This document shows positions 5,676 through 12,530 of a stretch of 18,770 nucleotides of DNA, piece by piece. The notes beneath the pieces were generated by a model. The model was not told the origin of the DNA and searched no databases. It saw only the letters and a program-made list of their open reading frames with translations. This DNA is from Chloroflexota bacterium (GTDB taxonomy: Bacteria; Chloroflexota; Anaerolineae; Aggregatilineales; Phototrophicaceae). The position numbers and the translations under genes were made by a program. Where the stretch lies: the NCBI GenBank assembly GCA_003242205.1, contig QGUR01000048.1, positions 1-18,770 on the forward strand, written 5' to 3'. The number at the start of each line of letters is the position of its first letter. Position 1 is the stretch's first letter.

Positions 5676-7283
5676 ATGGTCAAACGATTCACAAAATTCA
5701 TGCTTCTCCTGATGGTCCTGAGTCTAGTCGTCGCAGTTCCGGCGGGCGCGCAGGACGAGGCCCCCGTGCTCCGGGTGCCAATGAGCCCCGATCCGGAGCA
5801 TCTCAACCCCTTTACCGCTACCACCATCGCCATCAGCACGGTTCTCAATCAGGTCTATGAAGGGCTGGTTGGCCTCGACCCGGTAAGCGGTGAGCCGGTA
5901 CCGCGACTGGCCGAAAGCTGGGAAGTGTCGGAAGACGGTCTCGTTTACACCTTCAACCTGCGTCAGGGCGTCTTGTTCCATGACGTGGAAGGCGTTGAGT
6001 TTGAGGACGGCGACCGGGAATTCAAGGCGGAGGACTGGATTGCCGCCGCGGAATACAGCGTAACCGAGGACGAGACGGTCTCCTCCCACCCGGAGTGGCT
6101 GGAATCAGTTGTCGGCTACGACGAGTTCCTTGCGGGTGAAGCGGATAGCCTTTCGGGCCTGAACGCGCTTGATGACTACACCATCGAGATCACGCTGAAG
6201 GAACCGAACCGACTGTTCCTGTTCACGCTCGGCGTACCCGGCATTCCACAGGAAATCCTGCCGCGCATGAGCGAGTTCGCCAACAGCCCGGTTGGCACCG
6301 GCCCCTTCCAGTTCGTCGAATGGCAGCGCGACAGCTTCCTCGAGCTGAAAGCCAACCCGGATTACTATGAAGAAGGCAAGCCCGCGATTGGCGGCGTGCG
6401 CTACATCAATGTGCCCGATGCCAATACCGCACTGCTTCAGTACCGCGAAAACGAGCTTGACCTGCTGTTCTCGTTCCCGACCGGCCAGCGTCTGGCGGTG
6501 ATCGAGGAATTTGCGGACGAATATCACGAAGCGCCCGGCCTGAACGTGCGCTACTTCGGCTTCAAGATGGACGCCGGTTTCTTCGCCGACGAACCACTGG
6601 TGCGCCAGGCGTTTGCCCATGCCTTCAACCGCGAACTGGTGTGGGATGAACTGATGGAAGGCGCGCGCTTCCCGGCGACGCTCGGCTACCTGCCGCCGTC
6701 CATGCCCGCTTCGACCCCGGCGCACATCTACGAGTACAACCCGGAACGCGCAGCCGAACTGCTGGCGGAAGCGGGTTATCCGAATGGCGAAGGCATTCCT
6801 GAAATCGACCTGTATGTCTTCTCCACGGCTGCGGACGAACTCTCGCTGCCCGTGCTGCAGGAAGACCTGCGCCAGTTGGGCGTCACCCTGAACATCGTCG
6901 TTGAGGACGCCTCGACCTACTGGGATCACATCGGTGAGGACGACGTCTGGTTCTTCCTCAGCGGCTGGAGCGCCGGCATCAACGACCCGTCCGACGTCTT
7001 CAACTTCCTGTTCCTGGATGGCCGCGACGACACGCACTACAACAATCCCGAAGTCAACGAGCTGCTGCGTCAGGCGATGGTCGAGATGGATGAAGAAGTC
7101 CGCACCCAGCTGTACCAGCAGGCGCATGACCTGATCACGGCCGATTCGCCGTGGATTGTCTCGGCTTACAGCAAGAACACGTGGTTGCAAAAGCCATGGG
7201 TCGACGGTTTCGTGCCCGGCGGTGGCGGCACCTATACGGCCCGGCTGGCGAATGTCACCATCGACACCAGCCTGCTTCCGTAG
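5676..7283 (+). CDS. Peptide/oligopeptide ABC transporter substrate-binding protein (SBP family 5)
   Basis: Extracytoplasmic solute receptor of 535 residues that captures peptides or a related solute and hands it to the two permeases encoded downstream. The signal peptide is MVKRFTK followed by the hydrophobic LLLMVLSLVVAV and a likely cleavage after AGA (residue 25). The family-5 core is evident in PDPEHLNPFTAT.., YEGLVGLDPVSGEPVPRLAESWEVSEDGLVYTFNLRQGVLFHD, PVGTGPFQFVEW, and the late NPERAAELLAEAGYPNGEGIPEIDL. No lipobox Cys is seen, unusual for a cell with one membrane. The ATG 5676 was chosen over the in-frame ATG 5583, because the longer form buries the signal peptide and 5583 sits inside the candidate promoter. 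AAGAGG is 3 bases and AAAGG 10 bases upstream. It is first gene of the transporter block. Confidence 0.93.
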   Translation: MVKRFTKFMLLLMVLSLVVAVPAGAQDEAPVLRVPMSPDPEHLNPFTATTIAISTVLNQVYEGLVGLDPVSGEPVPRLAESWEVSEDGLVYTFNLRQGVLFHDVEGVEFEDGDREFKAEDWIAAAEYSVTEDETVSSHPEWLESVVGYDEFLAGEADSLSGLNALDDYTIEITLKEPNRLFLFTLGVPGIPQEILPRMSEFANSPVGTGPFQFVEWQRDSFLELKANPDYYEEGKPAIGGVRYINVPDANTALLQYRENELDLLFSFPTGQRLAVIEEFADEYHEAPGLNVRYFGFKMDAGFFADEPLVRQAFAHAFNRELVWDELMEGARFPATLGYLPPSMPASTPAHIYEYNPERAAELLAEAGYPNGEGIPEIDLYVFSTAADELSLPVLQEDLRQLGVTLNIVVEDASTYWDHIGEDDVWFFLSGWSAGINDPSDVFNFLFLDGRDDTHYNNPEVNELLRQAMVEMDEEVRTQLYQQAHDLITADSPWIVSAYSKNTWLQKPWVDGFVPGGGGTYTARLANVTIDTSLLP

Positions 7284-7290
7284 TCAAAAG

Positions 7291-7459
7291 CCCCCTCATC
7301 TCCTCCTTTCCCGGCGCAAAGTCCCCCCTTTGCGATGAGGGAAAACCTGTAAGGACACAGCAGGCTGTGTCCTTACAGGAGCACCTCCACTTAACAGGTG
7401 AGGGGAAGGTAACGGGGGCGGCGCAAGTCGCCCCCGTGTTCCGCAGCCAACCGCTGCGG
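7291..7459 (+). repeat. Array of hairpins between binding protein and first permease
   Basis: Four separate inverted repeats fill the 206-base gap. (A) Nested: CCCTCAT 7293-7299 with ATGAGGG 7335-7341, and inside it CGCAAAG 7315-7321 with CTTTGCG 7328-7334. (B) A perfect 15-bp stem, 7346-7360 with 7365-7379, loop CAGG. (C) ACGGGGGCG 7412-7420 with CGCCCCCGT 7429-7437. (D) CCGCAGC 7441-7447 with GCTGCGG 7453-7459. None is followed by a T run, so they are not classical terminators. In operons with a binding protein first, such spacers often stabilise the upstream mRNA. A decayed palindromic repeat element is another option. Confidence 0.75.
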
Positions 7460-7476
7460 CTGAGTGTGTTTGTCTG

Positions 7477-7483
7477 AAAGGAG
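7477..7483 (+). promoter_or_regulatory. Ribosome binding site selecting the TTG start
   Basis: AAAGGAG ends 6 bases before TTG 7490, supporting this non-ATG start. Confidence 0.7.
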
Positions 7484-7489
7484 CCGGCA

Positions 7490-8434
7490 TTGGCGTTGTA
7501 TATTCTCCGCCGGTTGGTGCAGGTCATTCCGACCCTTTTCGGTATCTTTACCGTTCTGTTCATCCTTGCCTATCTGATGCCAAGCGACCCGCTGCGCGCG
7601 GTTCTCGGAGAACAATACCGGCGGCTGCCGCCAGAAGTGATTGAAGGCATCCGCGAAGAGCTTGGCCTGAATGACAGCTTCATCGAGCGCTATGTCCAGT
7701 TTCTGGGGCAGCTTTTGCGGGGCGACCTCGGGCGTTCGTACATCCTTTCTCAGGATGTGTCCGAGATCATCGCCTATCGCTTCCCGCGCACGCTGCAACT
7801 GATGATCGGCGGCATGTTCGTCGCCCTGATTATGGGCATTCCCATAGGCATCATCGCGGCGGAAAAACAGTATACGTGGATCGATCATTTTCTGATGTTC
7901 ATTTCGCTGGTCGGCGTCTCAATGCCCGTGTTCTGGCTGGCGCTGATCGCGCAAATGCTGTTGACGCAATCTAAGTACGGCATCGCGCTCTTCCCGGTGG
8001 CGGGCTACGAACAGGGCAGCCTGATCCACATGGTGCTGCCGTCGCTGGTGATCGGCACGCAGTTGACGGCGACGCTCGCGCGTATCACCCGAACGGCCAT
8101 GCTCGAAGTTCGCGGGCAGGACTATATCGTCACGGCGCGGGCCAAAGGGCTGCCATACCGGATGGTCTTGATAGGACATCAGCTTCGCAACGCCCTCATT
8201 CCGATTATCACCATCATCGGCCTGAACATCGGCGGCCTGCTGGGCGGCTCGATTGTCACCGAAACGGTGTTTAACTGGCCGGGGCTTGGGCGGGCGATCG
8301 TGCCGGCGATTGAGCGTCGGGATACGCCGGTCATTCTGGGCATCCTGCTGTTTGGGTCGTTCCTGTTTATCATCATCAACCTGATCACCGACCTGATCTA
8401 CGCGCTGGTCAACCCGCGCATCCGCTACAGCTAG
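7490..8434 (+). CDS. ABC transporter permease, DppB/OppB type
   Basis: Inner-membrane channel subunit of 314 residues for a peptide-type importer; it pairs with the permease that follows. The start ALYILRRLVQVIPTLFGIFTVLFIL is the usual first helix of DppB proteins, followed by the extracytoplasmic loop with the conserved LGLNDSFIERYVQFLGQLLRGDLGRSY (residues 58-84). Five further hydrophobic helices follow. The cytoplasmic EAA loop that docks the ATPase is RGQDYIVTARAKGLPY (about 208-223), followed by H..RNALIPIIT and the signature VTETVFNWPGLG. The start is TTG, with AAAGGAG upstream. Length and layout match the family. It is separated from the binding protein by the hairpin array and from the next permease by 9 bases. 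Confidence 0.95.
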   Translation: MALYILRRLVQVIPTLFGIFTVLFILAYLMPSDPLRAVLGEQYRRLPPEVIEGIREELGLNDSFIERYVQFLGQLLRGDLGRSYILSQDVSEIIAYRFPRTLQLMIGGMFVALIMGIPIGIIAAEKQYTWIDHFLMFISLVGVSMPVFWLALIAQMLLTQSKYGIALFPVAGYEQGSLIHMVLPSLVIGTQLTATLARITRTAMLEVRGQDYIVTARAKGLPYRMVLIGHQLRNALIPIITIIGLNIGGLLGGSIVTETVFNWPGLGRAIVPAIERRDTPVILGILLFGSFLFIIINLITDLIYALVNPRIRYS

Positions 8435-8443
8435 GAGGCCCGT

Positions 8444-9349
8444 GTGACGACCGCCGCAAGACCCACAGAAAACCCGGTGCGCCCGGTCACGCTTCAGGAG
8501 ACGCGCATCTCAAATCGCCGCCGCTTCTGGCGCGCGTTTCGCCGCAACCGGGTCGCCGTCGCCGGGTTGATCATCGTTTCGTTAATGGCGCTGGGCGCGA
8601 TCTTCGCGCCGGTCATCGCGCCTTACGACCCGATTGAGCCGCATTACACGGCCCGCCTGCAACCGCCGGGCCCTGAGTTCCTGCTCGGTAGCGACGAGCT
8701 TGGCCGCGACCTGCTGAGCCGGCTGCTCTATGGCGCGCGGATTTCGCTCGTCATCGGCTTTGTCGCTCAGGGAGTGGCCATTTCCATCGGCATCGTGCTT
8801 GGGCTGATCGCCGGCTGGTATGGCGGCTGGATCGACGACCTGATTATGCGGATCACGGATATTTTTTTCGCCATTCCAGGCCTGATGTTCCTCATCGTCT
8901 GGGTGACGATTTTCGAGCCAAGCCCGGTCAGCATCTTTCTGGCGCTGGGCCTGATCTCATGGCCGAGCAACGTGCGTATGATGCGCGGGCAGGTTTTGAG
9001 CGTGAAGGATCTGGATTATGTCCTTTCGGCGCGTGCGCTCGGCGCGTCGACGCCGCGTATTCTGTTCATCCATATTCTGCCCAATGCGATTGGACCCATG
9101 GTCGTACTGGCGTCGCTGGGCGTGGCCGGCGTCATCCTGAGCGAATCGATCCTGAGTTTCCTCGGCCTTGGCATCCAGATTCCGACGCCAAGCTGGGGCA
9201 CGATGGTGAATACGGGCAAAGCCTACATGACCACCGCGTGGTGGTATTCGGTCTTCCCCGGATTGGTCATTATGCTGACGGTGCTTGGATTCAACTTCCT
9301 GGGCGACGGGCTGCTCGACGCGCTGCAGCCATCGCGTAACACGCGCTAG
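8444..9349 (+). CDS. ABC transporter permease, DppC/OppC type
   Basis: Second channel subunit, 301 residues, forming the heterodimeric pore with the preceding permease. The N-terminal cytoplasmic part (residues 1-37, with RRRFWRAFRRNR) precedes the first helix VAVAGLIIVSLMALGAIFAPVIAPYDP. The OppC hallmark LGSDELGRDLLSRLLYGARISL is at 81-102, and the EAA loop VKDLDYVLSARALGASTPRILFIHILPN at 187-214. A closing segment with PSWGTMV and the final GDGLLDALQPS is also typical. The start is GTG 8444, with AGGAGG overlapping the upstream stop codon region; the two permeases are surely translated from one mRNA. No DppD/DppF ATPase gene follows; it must be supplied from elsewhere. Confidence 0.95.
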   Translation: MTTAARPTENPVRPVTLQETRISNRRRFWRAFRRNRVAVAGLIIVSLMALGAIFAPVIAPYDPIEPHYTARLQPPGPEFLLGSDELGRDLLSRLLYGARISLVIGFVAQGVAISIGIVLGLIAGWYGGWIDDLIMRITDIFFAIPGLMFLIVWVTIFEPSPVSIFLALGLISWPSNVRMMRGQVLSVKDLDYVLSARALGASTPRILFIHILPNAIGPMVVLASLGVAGVILSESILSFLGLGIQIPTPSWGTMVNTGKAYMTTAWWYSVFPGLVIMLTVLGFNFLGDGLLDALQPSRNTR

Positions 9350-9360
9350 CAGGCCGGAAC

Positions 9361-9963
9361 ATGAGCAATGAGGTCGGGCGTTTGCGGATAAGCTGCGCCG
9401 CGCTGGCTCGCCTTCGCGACGATCAGGGACGCTATCTGCTCGGCCTCAACCTCGACCGCCTGCGACAGGGCCGCAGCGTGTATCTGCCGCTGGGCGGCGC
9501 GCTGCGTTACGATGACCCGCGCCTGCCCGAACGCTTCAATGCCATTCCCGAAGAACCGGGATCGTTCGACCTGCGCCTGCTCGTTCCGCGCGGCCGGGTA
9601 CGTGCGTTTCGCGACTGGTTCCTGACGCGGACGGAGCGCGAAACCAGCGTGCTGCGCGAACTGCACGAAGAACTGGTGGACGAGTTTCGCGTCCTGCCCG
9701 CGCTCGAACCGGGCGACGCCGTCGAGCGCTATGCCGGCTTCTACGAAGCGCGCGGCATTTCCGACCGCCGCGCGGCCTTCGGCAGCAGGACACTCTATCT
9801 CCATGAAATCTACGATGTTGAAATTATCTCTGCCACCGCGCGTGCGACGCTGGCGAGTGTGACACCGGACAGCGGCCTGCGCTGGTTCACGCGGGAAACG
9901 CTTCTGCGCGGGTATTCGGAAGATGGCCTACCGGCGGACGGCGGAGCGTTGCTCGCCGTCTAG
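9361..9963 (+). CDS. NUDIX-like protein resembling the SMODS-associated NUDIX family
   Basis: Protein of 200 residues; the function is not known. Read order: RISCAALARLRDDQGRYLLGLN (8-30), a strand typical of NUDIX proteins; SVYLPLGGALRYDD (39-52), where NUDIX proteins have the W-x-P-x-GG segment; FDLRLLVPRGRVRAFRDWFLTRTERETSVLRELHEEL (69-105). The last contains the NUDIX helix core R99-E100-L-x-E103-E104-L, but the Gly and first Glu of the full NUDIX box are not in place. The 'DLR-hydrophobic-VP...WF..RE..-RE-x-x-EEL' pattern matches my memory of the SMODS-associated NUDIX domain, which accompanies nucleotide-signalling defence genes. No cyclase, effector or defence gene is nearby. It begins 12 bases after the permease stop, so it is probably cotranscribed; the ribosome binding site is weak. 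Confidence 0.68.
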   Translation: MSNEVGRLRISCAALARLRDDQGRYLLGLNLDRLRQGRSVYLPLGGALRYDDPRLPERFNAIPEEPGSFDLRLLVPRGRVRAFRDWFLTRTERETSVLRELHEELVDEFRVLPALEPGDAVERYAGFYEARGISDRRAAFGSRTLYLHEIYDVEIISATARATLASVTPDSGLRWFTRETLLRGYSEDGLPADGGALLAV

Positions 9964-10017
9964 CTCTCACCTCGACCAGCCGCACCCCGACGGTTCGGTG
10001 GCCTGTCCGGTTTGACA

Positions 10018-10046
10018 TTGCCAAGCTACAGGCCCCTTCCTATAAT
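10018..10046 (+). promoter_or_regulatory. Near-consensus sigma70 promoter of the carbamoyltransferase gene
   Basis: TTGCCA (10018-10023, 5/6) and TATAAT (10041-10046, 6/6) have the ideal 17-base spacing. A perfect TTGACA at 10012-10017 lies too far upstream (23 bases). Transcription should start near 10053, giving a leader of about 46 bases. Confidence 0.85.
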
Positions 10047-10098
10047 TCGGGACGGGTTGCGCCCGGCGCGCCCCCACACCACAGTCGTTAGGAGCACT

Positions 10099-11826
10099 AT
10101 GTATATCCTCGGCATCAACGCATATCACGGTGGGGCTTCGGCCTGCCTGATCGAAGACGGTCGACTGGTCGCCGCGGCGGAAGAGGAACGCTTCAACCGC
10201 GTCAAATACTGGGCCGGCTTTCCGACACAGGCCATCCGGTATGTTCTGGATGAAGCGGGCATCACCGTGTTCGACCTCGACCATATCGGCATTTCGCGCG
10301 ACCCGAAGGCGAACCTGATGCAGGCTGCCCTGTTCGCCTTCCGCAACCGCCCGACGCTCAGCATGGTGCGCGACAAGCTCAGCAACAGCATGAAGGTGGG
10401 CAGCCTGAAAACCGTCTTCAGCGAGCAGATGGGCGTCAACGGGGCGCTGAAAGCCGAATTTCACAACGTTGAACACCACCGCGCGCACATGGCCAGCGCG
10501 TTTTTCGTCTCGCCGTTCGACGACGCGGCGATCCTTTCCGTGGACGGCGCGGGCGACTTCGTGACGACCATGTGGGGTACTGGACAGGGCAACCGCCTGA
10601 CGGTGCTGGACGAGATCAACTTTCCCCACTCGCTCGGTATCTTCTACAACGCCGTGACGCAATGGCTGGGCTTCCCCAAATATGGCGACGAAGGCAAGGT
10701 AATGGGCCTCGCGCCTTACGGTGAGCCGATCTATATCGATGCCATGCGAAAAATCGTGCGCGTGCAATCGGACGGCACGTTCGAACTGGATCTCGATTAC
10801 TTTGTGCATCACGCCGAAGGCGCTGCCATGACGTGGGCCGGTGGCGAGCCTACTATCGGCACACTCTTTTCGTCCAAAATGGTCGAGACGTTTGGCGAAC
10901 CGCGCGTCCCGCGCTCGGAAATCACGCGGCAGCATATGGACGTCGCCGCCTCGCTTCAGGCCATGCTCGAAGAAGCCGAGATGGCGCTGGTGCAGAAGAT
11001 CCAGCGCGAAACCGGCAAAAAGACGCTCTGCATGGCGGGCGGTGTGGCGCTCAACAGCGCGTTCAACGGCAAGATTCTGCCCAACACGGCCTTTGAGGAC
11101 ATCTACATCCAACCGGCGGCGGGCGATGCCGGCACGTCGCTCGGCGTCTGTTACTACATCTATCATCAGATTCTGGGCCAGCCGCGTACCTACATTATGA
11201 ACGACGCCTACACCGGCCCCAGCTACGACGAGCACCACATCCGGCAGGCGCTGGACGCGCAGGGCCTGCGCTACGAGCGTTACGATGAAGATCAACTCGT
11301 GCGCCGCGCCGCCGAAATTGTGGCCTCTGGCGATGTGCTCGGCTGGTTTCAGGGGCGCATGGAATGGGGGCCGCGCGCGCTGGGCAACCGGAGCATCATT
11401 GCCGACCCGCGCCGCGACGATATGAAAGACATCCTCAACGCACGCATCAAACACCGCGAAAAATTCCGCCCCTTCGCGCCATCGGTGCTGCTGGAACGGA
11501 CGGGCGAATACTTCGACCAGACGTATCCCGACCCGTTCATGATCAAGGTGTATAACGTACTGCCGGAAAAGCGCGCTGAAATCCCGGCGGTCACACACGT
11601 CGATGGAACCGGCAGGTTGCAGACGGTCAGCCGCGAGCACGCGCCGCTGTACTGGTCGCTGATCCATGCGTTTGGCGAACTGACGGGCACGCCGGTCGTG
11701 CTGAATACGTCGTTCAATGAAAACGAGCCGATTGTCCGCACGCCCGCCGAGGCAATCGACTGCTTCACGCGCACGCGTATGGACGCTCTGGCGATTGGGC
11801 CATTCCTGGTGCGTAAGACAACCTGA
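10099..11826 (+). CDS. Carbamoyltransferase, NodU/CmcH/TobZ family
   Basis: Enzyme of 575 residues that transfers a carbamoyl group from carbamoyl phosphate, through carbamoyl-adenylate, onto a hydroxyl of a sugar or natural product; the acceptor cannot be predicted. N-terminal Kae1-like domain: YILGINAYHGGASACLIEDGRLVAAAEEERFNRVKYWAGFP (2-42), a metal-binding HHRAH (126-130), DGAGD (149-153), GxVMGLAPYG (199-208), MAGGVALN (312-319), GDAGTSLG (342-349). C-terminal domain: GRMEWGPRALGNRSI (419-433), FRPFAPSVL (456-464), VLNTSFNENEPIV (534-546). Length is normal. The ATG at 10099 has AGGAG 4 bases upstream and fits the family's N-terminus; the longer frame from 10012 would start within the promoter. 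It has its own strong promoter and no obvious cotranscribed partner. Confidence 0.95.
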   Translation: MYILGINAYHGGASACLIEDGRLVAAAEEERFNRVKYWAGFPTQAIRYVLDEAGITVFDLDHIGISRDPKANLMQAALFAFRNRPTLSMVRDKLSNSMKVGSLKTVFSEQMGVNGALKAEFHNVEHHRAHMASAFFVSPFDDAAILSVDGAGDFVTTMWGTGQGNRLTVLDEINFPHSLGIFYNAVTQWLGFPKYGDEGKVMGLAPYGEPIYIDAMRKIVRVQSDGTFELDLDYFVHHAEGAAMTWAGGEPTIGTLFSSKMVETFGEPRVPRSEITRQHMDVAASLQAMLEEAEMALVQKIQRETGKKTLCMAGGVALNSAFNGKILPNTAFEDIYIQPAAGDAGTSLGVCYYIYHQILGQPRTYIMNDAYTGPSYDEHHIRQALDAQGLRYERYDEDQLVRRAAEIVASGDVLGWFQGRMEWGPRALGNRSIIADPRRDDMKDILNARIKHREKFRPFAPSVLLERTGEYFDQTYPDPFMIKVYNVLPEKRAEIPAVTHVDGTGRLQTVSREHAPLYWSLIHAFGELTGTPVVLNTSFNENEPIVRTPAEAIDCFTRTRMDALAIGPFLVRKTT

Positions 11827-11864
11827 GATGCTGATGAGTAGCTTCCGCATTTATGCCGAGTCGG

Positions 11865-11873
11865 TGCTATACT
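11865..11873 (+). promoter_or_regulatory. Extended -10 promoter of the dps gene
   Basis: TGCTATACT: extended -10 TG-N-TATACT, with no good -35 at the usual distance. Transcription should start near 11880, giving a leader of about 38 bases containing GGAGG 6-7 bases before ATG 11918. Confidence 0.6.
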
Positions 11874-11917
11874 GTGAGTAGTTAAGGTTACAAAATGCAT
11901 GACTATGGAGGCATACA

Positions 11918-12472
11918 ATGGCTACTCGCTCGAAGACCAAAGCCGAACCGCAGCTCAAAATCGATATCGGTCTGACCGACGAGCAGCGCCAGGGATCGAT
12001 TGAGATTCTCAACACGACGCTCTGCGACCTGCACGTACTGTACATAAAGACACGTAACTATCACTGGAACGTGGTCGGGCCGCACTTCTATTCGCTGCAC
12101 GGGCTGTTCGAGGAACAGTACAACACGCTAGCCGAGTCGATTGACCTGATCGCCGAGCGCATCCGCATGGCCGGCGGCATCGCCATGGGCAGCATGGAAG
12201 AGTTCATTCGCAACAGCCGCCTGAAGGAACACAAGGGCGAGCCGCCCAACGCACGCGACATGGTGCTCGACCTGCTGCACGACCACGAAATGATGGTGCG
12301 CTGCCTGCGGCAGGACATCGAAACCCTCGATAGCGAATATAACGATGTGACCAATGCCGACGTGCTGACAGCGCAGGCCGAAATCCACGAAAAGATGGCG
12401 TGGATGCTGGCCGCAATTGCAGCCGACGACCACTCGCTTGACCATCAAAACAGCGGCAACGGGCGGCGGTAA
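11918..12472 (+). CDS. dps: Dps-family ferritin-like DNA-protection protein
   Basis: Mini-ferritin of 184 residues that, as a 12-mer cage, oxidises Fe(II), usually with hydrogen peroxide, and stores iron; many Dps proteins also bind DNA. The ferroxidase ligands fall exactly at the family spacing: H49 (NYHWNV), H61 and E65 (LHGLFEEQ), D76 and E80 (IDLIAERI), corresponding to H51, H63, D67, D78 and E82 of E. coli Dps from memory. The N-terminal tail is Lys/Arg-containing (MATRSKTKAEPQLK), a possible DNA-binding extension. The C-terminus ends in HSLDHQNSGNGRR. The start ATG has GGAGG upstream. It is likely monocistronic, from an extended -10 promoter, and its 3' end meets the convergent histidine kinase gene with a shared hairpin between. 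Confidence 0.95.
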   Translation: MATRSKTKAEPQLKIDIGLTDEQRQGSIEILNTTLCDLHVLYIKTRNYHWNVVGPHFYSLHGLFEEQYNTLAESIDLIAERIRMAGGIAMGSMEEFIRNSRLKEHKGEPPNARDMVLDLLHDHEMMVRCLRQDIETLDSEYNDVTNADVLTAQAEIHEKMAWMLAAIAADDHSLDHQNSGNGRR

Positions 12473-12494
12473 ATCAACGCGTATGTATCTGCGT

Positions 12495-12523
12495 TCCCGG
12501 CCAGCTGGAAACGCTGGCCGGGA
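12495..12523. terminator. Shared hairpin between dps and the convergent kinase gene
   Basis: Perfect 11-bp stem TCCCGGCCAGC (12495-12505) / GCTGGCCGGGA (12513-12523) with a 7-base loop. The tails on both sides have only short T stretches, so it may be a weak bidirectional terminator or an mRNA 3'-end stabiliser. Confidence 0.65.
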
Positions 12524-12530
12524 GCGCGTT

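Noticed and set aside
6105..7190. 361-residue minus-strand frame inside the binding-protein gene
   Set aside because: Opposite a clear SBP family 5 gene; the composition is shadow-like and there is no ribosome binding site.
9979..10010. Possible terminator after the NUDIX-like gene
   Set aside because: Only a 4-bp CCGA/TCGG stem and no T run; not enough to call a terminator.
10012..10017. Perfect TTGACA as the -35 of the carbamoyltransferase promoter
   Set aside because: It lies 23 bases from TATAAT; TTGCCA at 10018 has the ideal 17-base spacing.
9967..11850. 627-residue open frame on the minus strand opposite the carbamoyltransferase
   Set aside because: It is antisense to a gene with all family motifs; its translation is His/Arg/Val-rich low-information sequence with no domain, a typical GC-rich shadow frame.
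11895..11975. 26-codon upstream frame overlapping the dps start
   Set aside because: No ribosome binding site for its ATG, and the GGAGG within it serves dps; the peptide has no recognisable character.
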